Shown here piece by piece: positions 7,696 to 16,750 of a stretch of 35,728 nt of DNA. Within the stretch, counting starts at the first letter, position 1. Each line of letters starts with the position of its first letter. Location of the stretch: assembly GCA_020848455.1 (NCBI GenBank), contig JADLAB010000564.1, positions 1 through 35,728 of the forward strand, given 5' to 3'. The notes under the pieces were generated by a model that had not been told where the DNA came from, did no database searches, and saw nothing but the letters and a program-made list of their open reading frames with translations. Both the position numbers and the translations under genes were made by a program. This stretch comes from Polyangiaceae bacterium (lineage in GTDB: Bacteria > Myxococcota_A > Polyangia > Polyangiales > Polyangiaceae).

Positions 7696-8265
7696 TCAGG
7701 CGCTCAGGTGCTCGACCAGGATCTTCACGCCGAGCGCCACGAGCACGAGGCCGCCGAAGGCGTCGAGGCGCCGGCCGAGGAGCGCCCCGAAGCGCCGCCC
7801 GGCCACGAGACCGAGCGCGCTCAGGACCGCCGTCGTGACGCCGATCGTCGTGAGCGACACGGCGAGCGGCGCGTCGAGCATGGGCAGCGTGATCCCGACC
7901 GCGAAGGCGTCGATGCTCGTGGCGACCGCGAGCACCAGCATGACGCGCAGCCCGAACAGCTCGCGCTCGCTCCGGCCCTCCGGCGGGCCTCCGGCCTGGC
8001 GTGCCTCGTGGAGCATCTTGAGGCCGATGCCGGCGAGCAGGGCGAACGCGATCCAGTGGTCCCAGGCCGCCACGTAGGGACCGACGCCGCTGCCGAGCGC
8101 CCAGCCCGCGAGCGGCATGCCGGCCTGGAAGCCACCGAAGAAGAGCGCCACCTTGACGGCGTGCCGCACCCGCAGCTGCGGCACGGCCAGGCCGCGCGCC
8201 GCCGAGACGGCGGTCGCGTCCATCGCGAGCCCCACCGACAGGGCGAGCAGCGAGGGGAAGTCCAT
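7696..8265 (-). CDS. mntP: Manganese efflux pump MntP
   Basis: A 189-residue inner-membrane protein with six hydrophobic segments arranged as two related halves, typical of MntP. The first half opens LLALSVGLAMDATAVSAARG and the second contains VLAVATSIDAFAVGITLP. The two membrane-buried Asp residues in AMDATAVS and SIDAFAVG are the family's characteristic acidic sites. Length matches the family. MntP exports Mn2+ to prevent manganese toxicity. No yybP-ykoY-type manganese riboswitch can sit directly before it, because only 22 nt separate it from the V4R gene on the same strand. It is therefore probably expressed from that upstream transcript. Confidence 0.93.
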   Translation of the reverse strand: MDFPSLLALSVGLAMDATAVSAARGLAVPQLRVRHAVKVALFFGGFQAGMPLAGWALGSGVGPYVAAWDHWIAFALLAGIGLKMLHEARQAGGPPEGRSERELFGLRVMLVLAVATSIDAFAVGITLPMLDAPLAVSLTTIGVTTAVLSALGLVAGRRFGALLGRRLDAFGGLVLVALGVKILVEHLSA

Positions 8266-8287
8266 GCGGGCTCGCTCGGGCCGCAGC

Positions 8288-9091
8288 TCAGGCCGAGAAG
8301 CGGATCTCGAAGCGGCAGCGCGCGTCGCCCGCCGCGCGGCAGCGCGTCTCGACGGCCCGCGCGGGCGTGCCGAACACGGTCGCGAAGTAGGCGGCGTAGA
8401 TGCCCGTCACGAGGTAGCACGAGGGCCGCCCCGTCTGGCCGAGGCGCCGCGGCTCGGGCGTGTTCGCGACCTCGACGACGGCGTCGGGGCCGTCGGCCGC
8501 CGGGGCGTCGTCCGCCGCGAAGCCCGCGCGGCCGGTGAGATCGATGAGCTCGACCCGGCCCCAGCCGCCCTCGGTCATGATCATGCGAAACACGATGTGC
8601 AGCGACTCGCGCACGAGCGCGTGGAAGAAGCGCGAGCTCCGGGCGCGCGCCAGCATCTCGGGCCGCCCCACCAGGGGCTTGAGCAGGGCCGGGACCCAGA
8701 TGCCGTGGTCGATGGCCTGGCGGATCTCCCAGGTCGCGCCCTGGAAGCCCACCTCGTAGAGCACGGAAGGCAGGCGCGGCCCGAGCTCGCGCCCGAGGAT
8801 CTCGTGCCACGCGGAGAGGAAGCCCTCGCTGTAGAGCTGCTCGCTCACGCCGCCGATGCCGATGTCGCCCTGCGGCGTCACGTCGTGCATGCCGAGCTGG
8901 TTGCGCCCGAGCGCGGCCTGCACCCAGAACAGGCGCCGCTCGGCCAGCGAGCCACCGACGAGCGCCCCGCGCACGGCGACCTTGAGCGCGCCCTGCGCGG
9001 CGCGCTCGAGGGCCGCGCTCGCCGCCCGTGCGAGGCTCCGCGTGTCCTGCGACAGAGAGGTCGAGCCTTCGCTGCGGGTGAGGGCCTTCAT
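8288..9091 (-). CDS. V4R-domain-like protein
   Basis: A 267-residue cytoplasmic protein. The C-terminal half resembles the V4R (4-vinyl reductase) small-molecule-binding domain: a YLVTGIYAAYFATVFG helix followed by ETRCRAAGDARCRFEIRF, where the two closely spaced cysteines before the final strand are the usual V4R ending. The N-terminal half is helical and contains LYSEGFLSAWHEILG. V4R domains act as ligand sensors or chaperones; the ligand here is unknown. It starts 11 nt after the stop of the giant TPR protein gene, so the two form an operon and plausibly work together. The ATG at 9091 is the only start that avoids long overlap. Confidence 0.72.
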   Translation of the reverse strand: MKALTRSEGSTSLSQDTRSLARAASAALERAAQGALKVAVRGALVGGSLAERRLFWVQAALGRNQLGMHDVTPQGDIGIGGVSEQLYSEGFLSAWHEILGRELGPRLPSVLYEVGFQGATWEIRQAIDHGIWVPALLKPLVGRPEMLARARSSRFFHALVRESLHIVFRMIMTEGGWGRVELIDLTGRAGFAADDAPAADGPDAVVEVANTPEPRRLGQTGRPSCYLVTGIYAAYFATVFGTPARAVETRCRAAGDARCRFEIRFSA

Positions 9092-9102
9092 GGGCGGGGA
9101 GC

Positions 9103-12100
9103 CTACAGCATCCCCGCCCGGCGCCGGAACTCGAGTGCGGCGTCGCTCGCCCAGAAGCGCAAGAGGTCCGCCGCCACCGGCAGGCTCTTCACGAGGCGCA
9201 CCCCGTCGATGCCGACGGGCGAGGGGCCGAGCTGGCGCAGGAGCTCGACCGCGGCGAACAGATCTCCGGCCGCGAGCGCGGCGGCGCGGGTGTTCGTGAG
9301 CTCCGAGGCGGCGAGCGCGGCCTCGAGGTCCACCGCGGGCTTCTCGTACGCGAGGGACACCTCCTCGAGCGCCTTCTTCGCGCGGCGCGAGAGCGGCTTC
9401 AGCACCCGCCGCTGCAGCGTGCGCGAGTGCTCGTCGTCGTACTGACCGGCGAGAAAATCGGGCAGCGTGAGCCGCACCGCCGCGGTGACGACGCACGCGA
9501 TCTCGCCGCGCGACAGGCGCAGGGCCGGGTGCATGTTGCGCGCGATGGCCGCGAACACGCGCCCGAGCGCGAAGGCCTGCTGCGCCTCGGAGCGGTCGAG
9601 CAGGTAGCTCGGCACGAACAGGGCGGGCGGCTGCCCGAGCTCCACCCGCACGTCGCCGCCGGGCGACTTGTAGAGGTAGAGCTCGTAGCGCTCGACCGCG
9701 AAGGCGGCGGCCAGCCGGTCGCACAGGGTGCGCACGGGGTGGTCCGAGCGCTCGCCGATCCGGTCGCGGCTCGACACGCCGTAGCTGTCCGGCTCGAACG
9801 CGTACGCCTTGGCGAAGCCCTCGGCGAGCGCCGCGAACACGAGGCCGATGCGGTTCTCGTCGGTCGGGTTGGCCGCGGTGAGAAAGCCGAGCTGCGCCGC
9901 CGAGAAGGAGCCCGGCCGCACCATCGCGGGGCGTACGCGCTGGGGCAGCTGCTGCGCGAGCGCCCGCTCGGGCTCGCTCGCGGTGCCGAGCACGCAGAGC
10001 GGTGCCGCTGCCAGGCTCGCCTCCGAGGGGCGGCCTTGCTCCTGGTAGGTGCGCGCGAGCGCGCGCCAGCCGCTCGCGACCGTCGGGTCGAGCGCCAGCA
10101 GCCGCTGCAGCTCCGCGATGCCCTCGGCGCTGCGCCCGACGCGCACGAGCCGGTCCGCGAGCTCGAGCCGCAGGACCGGCGCCTCGTGGCACGCCGCGAG
10201 CCCCGCGCGCAGCGTGGCGAAGGCCTCCTCCGCGCGCCCGAGCGCGCCGTGCTGGGTGCGCGCCATCTCGAGATAGGTCGCCGCGATGTCGGCGTCCGCC
10301 ACCTCGCGCGCCTCGTAGCGCCGCAGGTGCTCGCGCAGCACCTCGAGGTAGCTCTGCCAGCCCTCGCCGTCGGCGCAGAGCTTGCGGTACTCCTCGCCCG
10401 ACGGGCCGACCGGCCCCTCGATGACCACCGCCGCGCGCAGCGCCTCGGCGGCGCGCTTCTTGTCGCCGGCCCGCAGCGCGAGGTGCCCGACCTGCAACAG
10501 GGCCCAGGCGCGCTCGACCGCGTCCTGGGAGGTCTGCGCCAGCCGCTCCGCGACCGCGAGCGCCTCCCCGACCCGGCCCGCCTGATGCTCGAGATCCATC
10601 ACCATGACGAGCGCCGGGCGATGCGTGGGCGCGAGCTTGAGCAGGGCCTGCAGGCTCGCGAGCGCCCGCGCGGGCTCGCCGGTGTGCTGCGCCGCGATGC
10701 GCGCGAGCTCGAAGTGCACGTCGACGAGCTCGTTCGCGGGCGGCGCGAGCGCCACCACGCGGTCGAGCACCTCGGCCGCCTGCTGCCACTGCGCGCCGCG
10801 CCCGTAGAGCGCGGCCAGGGCGCGCGCGGCGACGGCGTCCTCGGGGCGCAGCTTGCGCACGCGCTCGAGCGCCACGATCGCGGCCGGCACGTTGCCGAGC
10901 ATCTCGGCCTGAAGGCGCGCCACCTCGCGCCACAGCGCCGTCTGACGCAGCGGGTCGCGCGCCGCGCTGGCGGCCGTCGAGAGGCGCTCGACCAGGCGCT
11001 CGCTCGCGGCCCGGCCGGTCGACAGCTCGCACAGGCGCGCGGCCGCCTCGGCCGAGTCCGGGAAGCGCTCGAGCGCACCCTCGGCGTCGGCCACCGCGCC
11101 CTCGCGGTCCGAGAGCTTCTCGAGGCGGAGCACGGCCGAGCGGCACAGGAGCTCCGCGGCGACCCGTCCATCGCGCGTCCAGGCGGCCTCGCGGCGCAGC
11201 GCCTCGCACACGCCGGCCGCGTCGCCGGCGCGCTCCGAGGCGCGCCCGAGCCCGCGCATGGCCCCGAGGCTCTCCGGATCGCGCGCGAGCGCGGAGCGGT
11301 AGGACGCCTGCGCCGCCGCCGCGCTCCGCTCCTCGAGCGCGGCGCCGAGCCGCAGGAAGTGCGCGGCGGCGAGCACCGGGTCGCGGGAGCTGCGGGCGAA
11401 GGCGGCGTCCACCTGGGCCAGCAGGGCGGCGTCGCCGCCCGAGAGCGCCAGCTCCTCGAGCGCCGCGAGCGCGTGGGGGCTCTGGGCGTCGTAGGACAGG
11501 ACCGCGTCGTAGATGGCACGCTGCTCGGCGTCGCTGCCGAGCCCGTGGGCGCGCATCAGCCGCCCGAGCTCGCACAAGGCCGCGATGCGCGCCGGCAGCT
11601 CGACGAGCACGCGCGCCTCGGTGGCGTAGACGTGGCACAGCTGCTCCCACGCCCCGGCCTGCCGGTAGAGCGTCTCGAGCGCCACGAGCGCGGCGACGTT
11701 CTCGGGGTCGCGCTCGAGCACGGCCGCGTAGCTCTGGATGGCGTGCTTCGGGTCCTTCAACCGGTCCTGCCACAGCTCGCCGGCGCGCAGCAGCGCCTCG
11801 ACGGCCAGGCGCGGATCGCGGGCGCGCGCCGCCTCGTTCGCGAGCTCCTCGGCCAGCTTGCTCCAGGCGCCGAGCGTCGCGAGCACGCGCGCCAAGGCGT
11901 CCGCCGCGGGGCGGTAGTGCGGCACGGCGTCGAGGGCGCGCTGGTAGGCGGCCGCCGCCTTGTCGAGCTCCGACAGCCGCACCTCGAGCACCTCGCCCCA
12001 GCGATACGCCGCGCGGGCCTTCGCCTCCGGCTCGTCGACGAGGGGCAGCTCGGCCTCGCAGAGCTCGCACACGCCGCGCCAGTCGGCGCGTGCCCGCAGC

Positions 12101-14712
12101 AGGCGCTCGAGCGCACGCCGGCTCGCGCCGTGGCGCGGCTCCTGCGCCAGCGCGCGCCGGTAGCGCGTCGCAGCCTGGGTCGCGTCGCCGAGGCGGAGCT
12201 CCTGCAGCTCGCCGCTCTGGTGGAGCAGCGCCACGCGCGCGGCCGGGGTCGGCGCGAGCTCGATCTCGCGGTCGAGGACCTCGCAGAGCTCGCGGTGGCG
12301 TCCGAGCTTCTGGTAGACGCGCGCGAGGCAGCCGAGGACGGGCGCGTGCTTCGGGTCGATCTCGACGACGCGCCGGTAGCGCACGAGGGCGGCCTCGGCG
12401 TCGCCGAGCCCCTGCTCGAGCACCTCGCCGGCCCGCAACAGCAGGCTCACGCGCCGCGCCGGCTCCTTGGCGAGCGCGGCCTCGAGCTCGAGCGCCTCGG
12501 CGAGCTCGCTCGGTCGCCCCGCCGCTTCCGCGGCGCGCTCGAGCGCGTGCAGGGCGCCGAGGTGCTGCGGCTCGACGGCGAGGATGCGCCGGTAGGCGGC
12601 GATGGCTTGGCCCGGGTCGTGGAGCGCGTCCTCGTAGACCGCCCCGATCTTGAACCAGTAGGCGACCACGACGTCGCGGTCCTTGGCCGCGTCGATGGCG
12701 CGCCGGTAGAGCTCGACGAGCGCGGCGAAGCGCCCCGCGCTCGCGTGCAGGCGCACGAGCGCCTTGAACGAGGCCTCGTGTCCGGGTGCGAGCGACAGGG
12801 CGCGCGCGTGGACCTCGCTCGCCTCGACCGGGTCGGCGAGCCTCTGCTCGAGCACCTCGGCGGCCGCGGCGAGCGCCTGTGCGCGCCGCAAGGGGTCCGT
12901 CGCGGCGTCGGCCTCGGACAGGTGGCTCTGCACGAGCGGCTGCCAGCGCTCGTGCTTCGTGTAGAGCAGCGCGAGCGCGCGGCGGGCCGGCGCGTAGCTC
13001 GGGTCCTCGACCGTCGCGGCGTCGTACCAGCGGATCGCCGCCTCGTCGTCGCTCTGGGCACGGGCCGCCTCGCCGAGGCGCATGAACAGGCCGAGCCGCT
13101 CGGTGCGGCCGCGCGTGATCTCGACGAGCCGCCCGAGCACCGTGACGAGGCCCTGCTGATCGCCCGCGGCGACGTACGACCTCGCGAGCTCCTCGAGGAC
13201 GAGCGGGTCGGCCGGGGCGACGGTCATCGCGTGCACGAGCGCGGCCCGTGCCTCGTCCTCCGTGCCGAGGCGCTCGGCGTGCACGCGCGCCATGCGGAAG
13301 GACGCCATCGCCTGGACCTCGCGGTCGGGCGACTGCGCGGCCTCGCGCTCGAGCGTCTGGGCGAGCTCGCGCCACCGGCCCTGGGCGTGCAGCAGGCGCT
13401 TCAGCGCCCCGAGCGCGCCGCTCGCCTGGGGGTCGACCTCGAGCGCCAGCTGGTAGAGGTCCGTGGCCGTCTTGTCGTCGCCGAGCCGGACCTCGGTGAG
13501 GTGCGCCCGCTCGACGAGGAGCGCGGCGCGGTGGCGCGGGTCGTTGCCCACGGCGTTGGCCTCGAGGGCGCGGGCGCGCTCGAGGCCGGGCCAGTCCTCG
13601 GCCGCGAGCTCGGCCTGCACCAGGGCCTGGAGCACGGCCGGGTCGTTCGGCGCGAGCTCGGCGGCGCGCAGGTAGCACTTGCGCACGGCGTCCCGGTCGC
13701 GGCCCGTCCCGTCGATGACGCGCCCCTTCTCGAGGCACAGAAGCGCCGCGGCGCGCGGCTCGCCGGTGAGCTTGATCTCTGCGTCGTAGAGGGGCAGCGC
13801 CGCCGGGACGTTCTTCTTGTCGAGCAGGAGCCGGCGCGCGCCGCGGATCGCGGCCACGTGGTCGGGCGCGAGCGCGACGGCCTGCTGGTAGTGCTTGAGT
13901 GCGACCACCGTGTCGGTGCTGGCGCGCGCGATCTCGTAGTGCAGCCGCGCGGCCCGGAGGGGCTCGGGGCTCTGTGCGAGCTCGGCCTCGCACGCGCCGG
14001 CGAGGTCGGCGGACACGAGGCTCTCGGCGCGCGGCGCCTCGGGCCCGGGCCCGAGCCCGAGCGCCGTGCGCTGTGGGGCGCTCGCCGGCGCCCCCGCGAC
14101 GGGCCCCGGCGCGGGCGTGCGCGGCTCGACCCGCGGGCCCGCGGCCTCGGCCCCACCGCGTTGGCCCGGGTCGGAGCCGGGGCCGCTCCCGGCCGCGGTG
14201 GGCGTCGTCGCCGCCGCGCCGGGCGCACCCGCTGCGGCCCGTTGCGGCGGGCGCAAGGGCGGCTTCGGTGGTACGGGTCGCTCGGGCGCTTTCGGGCCGG
14301 TCGAGGCCGGCGCTGCGACTGCGGCAGGTGGAGGCGGCGCCGGGGGCGGCGGTACGGTGGGCGCCTTGCGCGGGGCATGCGGTGGTGGCGGCAGGGTGGG
14401 GCCCTTGCGTGGCGCGCCGGTCGCGCCGCCGTGCGGGGGGGCAGGAGGCGGCACGCTGCGGAGTCGCTTCGGCGGCGCGGGCGGGCCCCCGCCGACGGGC
14501 GCGGAGCCCGGTGCCGTCTTGCTGGCGCCCGCGGGGTCGCCCGCGGGGCTCGCGGCCGGTGGTGGCGGCGGAGGCACGCTCCAGCTGAGCGAGTCGGGAT
14601 CGAGGCTCGCCTCGTCGACCGGCGACCCCTGGGGCTTGTGCGGCTCGGGGCCAGCTTTGGTGCCCGGCTTCGCGGGCGACGTGCGCGTGGGCGGCTTGTG
14701 CGGGTCGGACAT
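9103..14712 (-). CDS. Giant tetratricopeptide-repeat protein (1869 residues)
   Basis: Residues 1-210 are intrinsically disordered, rich in Pro, Ala and Gly with PPPP runs. From about 230 to 1590 the protein consists of many degenerate TPR units of about 34 residues; typical helices read YRRALAQEPRHGASRRALERL and YAAVLERDPENVAALVALETLY. The final 275 residues, from RPAMVRPGSF, are not TPR and form a conserved-looking domain with YELYLYKSPGG, FVPSYLLDRSEAQQAFALGR and LKPLSRRAKKALEE. No signal or membrane segment is evident. Proteins of this layout are common in myxobacteria as scaffolds, but no specific role is known to me. It forms an operon with the V4R protein. The gagcc before the ATG is a modest ribosome site. 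Confidence 0.9.
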   Translation of the reverse strand: MSDPHKPPTRTSPAKPGTKAGPEPHKPQGSPVDEASLDPDSLSWSVPPPPPPAASPAGDPAGASKTAPGSAPVGGGPPAPPKRLRSVPPPAPPHGGATGAPRKGPTLPPPPHAPRKAPTVPPPPAPPPPAAVAAPASTGPKAPERPVPPKPPLRPPQRAAAGAPGAAATTPTAAGSGPGSDPGQRGGAEAAGPRVEPRTPAPGPVAGAPASAPQRTALGLGPGPEAPRAESLVSADLAGACEAELAQSPEPLRAARLHYEIARASTDTVVALKHYQQAVALAPDHVAAIRGARRLLLDKKNVPAALPLYDAEIKLTGEPRAAALLCLEKGRVIDGTGRDRDAVRKCYLRAAELAPNDPAVLQALVQAELAAEDWPGLERARALEANAVGNDPRHRAALLVERAHLTEVRLGDDKTATDLYQLALEVDPQASGALGALKRLLHAQGRWRELAQTLEREAAQSPDREVQAMASFRMARVHAERLGTEDEARAALVHAMTVAPADPLVLEELARSYVAAGDQQGLVTVLGRLVEITRGRTERLGLFMRLGEAARAQSDDEAAIRWYDAATVEDPSYAPARRALALLYTKHERWQPLVQSHLSEADAATDPLRRAQALAAAAEVLEQRLADPVEASEVHARALSLAPGHEASFKALVRLHASAGRFAALVELYRRAIDAAKDRDVVVAYWFKIGAVYEDALHDPGQAIAAYRRILAVEPQHLGALHALERAAEAAGRPSELAEALELEAALAKEPARRVSLLLRAGEVLEQGLGDAEAALVRYRRVVEIDPKHAPVLGCLARVYQKLGRHRELCEVLDREIELAPTPAARVALLHQSGELQELRLGDATQAATRYRRALAQEPRHGASRRALERLLRARADWRGVCELCEAELPLVDEPEAKARAAYRWGEVLEVRLSELDKAAAAYQRALDAVPHYRPAADALARVLATLGAWSKLAEELANEAARARDPRLAVEALLRAGELWQDRLKDPKHAIQSYAAVLERDPENVAALVALETLYRQAGAWEQLCHVYATEARVLVELPARIAALCELGRLMRAHGLGSDAEQRAIYDAVLSYDAQSPHALAALEELALSGGDAALLAQVDAAFARSSRDPVLAAAHFLRLGAALEERSAAAAQASYRSALARDPESLGAMRGLGRASERAGDAAGVCEALRREAAWTRDGRVAAELLCRSAVLRLEKLSDREGAVADAEGALERFPDSAEAAARLCELSTGRAASERLVERLSTAASAARDPLRQTALWREVARLQAEMLGNVPAAIVALERVRKLRPEDAVAARALAALYGRGAQWQQAAEVLDRVVALAPPANELVDVHFELARIAAQHTGEPARALASLQALLKLAPTHRPALVMVMDLEHQAGRVGEALAVAERLAQTSQDAVERAWALLQVGHLALRAGDKKRAAEALRAAVVIEGPVGPSGEEYRKLCADGEGWQSYLEVLREHLRRYEAREVADADIAATYLEMARTQHGALGRAEEAFATLRAGLAACHEAPVLRLELADRLVRVGRSAEGIAELQRLLALDPTVASGWRALARTYQEQGRPSEASLAAAPLCVLGTASEPERALAQQLPQRVRPAMVRPGSFSAAQLGFLTAANPTDENRIGLVFAALAEGFAKAYAFEPDSYGVSSRDRIGERSDHPVRTLCDRLAAAFAVERYELYLYKSPGGDVRVELGQPPALFVPSYLLDRSEAQQAFALGRVFAAIARNMHPALRLSRGEIACVVTAAVRLTLPDFLAGQYDDEHSRTLQRRVLKPLSRRAKKALEEVSLAYEKPAVDLEAALAASELTNTRAAALAAGDLFAAVELLRQLGPSPVGIDGVRLVKSLPVAADLLRFWASDAALEFRRRAGML

Positions 14713-14780
14713 CGGCGTGGCTCCACGTTCCGGGGCGGGGCTCTCGGTCGGGCCCTCGCCCGCGCGCGCGCCGCCCCCAT

Positions 14781-14799
14781 GCCCGCCTCTAAGGCGGGC
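14781..14799 (-). terminator. Hairpin over the stop codon of the thioredoxin-fold gene
   Basis: A perfect 8-bp inverted repeat, gcccgcct-cta-aggcgggc, has the stop codon as its 3-nt loop. There is no T-rich tract after it, so it may only slow polymerase or stabilise the mRNA end. It separates the thioredoxin-fold gene from the TPR gene on the same strand. Confidence 0.35.
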
Positions 14800-15490
14800 C
14801 GAGCAGGGCCTCGAACTTGGTCCAGAAGGTTTCCTGGGGGACGCCCGAGACGCTTTCCACGATCTGCATCGTGCGCGTGTCGATGATGACGTTGGCGGGA
14901 TAGGAGTTGGGGTCGAAGAGCGCGCCGAGCTGCCCTTCGTCGTCCAGCACGGCCGGGTAGACGACGTCGTAGGCCTTGATCCAGTTGTCGAGATCGGTCC
15001 ACGTGGCAGGCGTGCCGAGCGCCGCGCTCTGCGCGAGGTTCATGAGGAACTCGCCGCCGCGTGGCGCGTACTTCGCATGCTCGCCCGGCAGGATCTTCGA
15101 TGCCTCGTACTGGCAGGGGGTGCACCACACCGCGCCCACGTTGACGAGCAGCGCGACCGGCTTCGGGTTGCCGGCCCCGAAGGGCGAGCCGGGCGGGAAC
15201 AGCGCTTCCTCGCCGCTGTAGAAATCGGGCAGCCCGAAGATCACGCGGTGCGCCTCGCCCTTGTCCACCTCGGGGCGCACGTAGCCCCGGAAGACGAAGG
15301 GCGAGATGACGTCGCCGATCCCCACGCCGTAGGGCCCGTCCGGGTAGTCCTCGACCACGCTGAACCCTGGCTCGGCGAGCGGCGTCGGTGGGTCCTCGCC
15401 GCTCACACAGCCGCCCGTGCACGCCGCACCGGCCGCGACGACCGCGAAGGTCGCGGCACGCGCGTGGAGACCCGACCGGGAGGAGCTCAC
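14789..15490 (-). CDS. Thioredoxin-fold (TlpA/AhpC-like) secreted lipoprotein
   Basis: A 233-residue protein with a short signal (AATFAVVAAGAACTGGC) and a lipid-type Cys, so it is probably periplasmic or surface-anchored. The thioredoxin fold is shown by the strand VALLVNVGAVWCTPC, with redox motif CTPC, a following helix YEASKILPGEH, and a cis-Pro region near SYPANVIIDTRTMQIV. This is the TlpA/ResA class, which reduces or isomerises disulfides or acts in cytochrome maturation; the target is unknown. A GTG start is used because a TTGACA/TGCAAT promoter ends 6 nt before it. The gene probably has its own leaderless transcript rather than reading through from upstream. Confidence 0.82.
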   Translation of the reverse strand: MSSSRSGLHARAATFAVVAAGAACTGGCVSGEDPPTPLAEPGFSVVEDYPDGPYGVGIGDVISPFVFRGYVRPEVDKGEAHRVIFGLPDFYSGEEALFPPGSPFGAGNPKPVALLVNVGAVWCTPCQYEASKILPGEHAKYAPRGGEFLMNLAQSAALGTPATWTDLDNWIKAYDVVYPAVLDDEGQLGALFDPNSYPANVIIDTRTMQIVESVSGVPQETFWTKFEALLGPP

Positions 15491-15496
15491 GGGCCC

Positions 15497-15526
15497 ATTG
15501 CAGCCGTGGTGAGCGACCCGTGTCAA
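15497..15526 (-). promoter_or_regulatory. Sigma70-type promoter TTGACA-18-TGCAAT
   Basis: On the minus strand a perfect TTGACA is followed after 18 nt by TGCAAT (4 of 6 consensus). Transcription would begin about at the GTG codon of the thioredoxin-fold gene (15490), predicting a leaderless mRNA. Confidence 0.55.
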
Positions 15527-15597
15527 CCTCGAACGGCGGCGGGGGCCCCCGGCCGGCGAGTCTCGGGCTCGTCGCGGGCCCCCGCGCGGCGGCCGGT

Positions 15598-16713
15598 CTA
15601 CGGTGCCGGGGGAGGCTGCGGGATGCCCGGCGGCGCGAGCTCGGCCGGCACGGAGCGCTCGGCGTGGGTGCCGGTGCCCGGGCCGCTCGGCGTCGTGCCG
15701 AGGAAGACCTGGGTCGCGGTGAAGGAGCCGGACCCGCGCAGGACGGCGTTTGCGTCCGGCACGAACGACGCCGTGAGGTCGATCGCCTTGACGGTCACCG
15801 CGGGCTGCGAGACCACGGCGTCGGCCGGCGCGTTGCCGAAGCTCACCGTGCCGTCGGGCTCGTCGCGCACGCACCCGAGGACGGTGAAGCTGTAGCCGGT
15901 GGGGCTGATGCTGCCGTCGTTCGGCACGTAGTCCGGGAACTCGTCGACGGTTCCCGCGCGCTCGGAGGGCGGCACGCAGGCGGGCGTGGGCAGCAGGCGG
16001 CACACCTCGGAGTCGGCGCAGGGGGTCGGGCAGCTCTGGTCGGTGCGGCGGTCGGCGTTCGTGAACTGGCCGATGAACGAGCCCGTCGCGTGGTCGACCT
16101 CGATGGCGCCCCAGAGCTGGATCTGCGTCTGGATCGGCGAGGCCACGTCGAGGAGGAAGAAGTAGGCGCCGCTCGGGAAGTGCTCGGTCGGCTGCTCCGC
16201 GGCGCACGCGAACTTGAAGCCGAACTGCACGACCTGCCGCACCTTGCTCTCGTGCCCGTCGAGGTCGGTGATGCCCGCCTCGACGAGAATCGCGAGGCGC
16301 GGCCCGATGGGCAGCGTCTTCTGGACCTCGATGGTGTAGGTCGTGCCCGCGGCGTCGAGCTTGCCCTTGCCGCCCACATCGACGTCCACGACCACCGCCG
16401 GGACCGTCGGGTCCACGCTGTGCGCGAAGAGCGGCGCGAGCTCGGTCGCCGGATCTTCGTCCTCGTCGGCGAGCAGACCCTCGGCGCTGAGGTCGTAGCG
16501 CACGACCTCGAGCCGGAGCGTGCGCGGATCGATGGGCTCGCTGAATTGCACCACGATGGGCGCGGTCGGGTCCGCGAGGATGCCGTCGACGGCCTCGGGC
16601 AGGTAGGGGTGCGGAGGCGCGTCGTACACGCCGCAACCCGCGCTGCCGAGCAGGGTGGCGGCCGCGACGAGCACGAGAGGCGAGGGGTGACGCTTGGCGG
16701 AGGGGCTGCTCAT
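15598..16713 (-). CDS. Lipoprotein with Ig-like (Big/SbsA-type) N-terminal region
   Basis: A 371-residue lipoprotein with signal LVLVAAATLLGSAGC (Cys27). Residues 40-150 read like a bacterial Ig-like domain of the SbsA type, in which a protein states an extremal value: APIVVQFSEPIDPRTL, then YTIEVQKTLPIG, then VEAGITDLDGHESKV. The second half contains a cysteine cluster (CPTPCADSEVCRLLPTPAC) that is probably disulfide-bonded. A strand-rich C-terminus ends in Pro. No enzymatic motif was seen; a surface or periplasmic structural role is likely. It follows the porin-like gene after 37 nt, suggesting co-transcription and possibly an outer-membrane partnership. Confidence 0.78.
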   Translation of the reverse strand: MSSPSAKRHPSPLVLVAAATLLGSAGCGVYDAPPHPYLPEAVDGILADPTAPIVVQFSEPIDPRTLRLEVVRYDLSAEGLLADEDEDPATELAPLFAHSVDPTVPAVVVDVDVGGKGKLDAAGTTYTIEVQKTLPIGPRLAILVEAGITDLDGHESKVRQVVQFGFKFACAAEQPTEHFPSGAYFFLLDVASPIQTQIQLWGAIEVDHATGSFIGQFTNADRRTDQSCPTPCADSEVCRLLPTPACVPPSERAGTVDEFPDYVPNDGSISPTGYSFTVLGCVRDEPDGTVSFGNAPADAVVSQPAVTVKAIDLTASFVPDANAVLRGSGSFTATQVFLGTTPSGPGTGTHAERSVPAELAPPGIPQPPPAP

Positions 16714-16750
16714 GTCCGGCGACCGGTGGCGAAGTAGGTGGCGCGAGCGC

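Noticed and set aside
9427-14886. A 1819-codon open frame on the plus strand opposite the TPR gene
   Set aside because: Composition is Arg/Gly/Ala/Leu-rich with no domain pattern; it arises from the G/C third-position bias of the real minus-strand gene, which shows clear TPR units.
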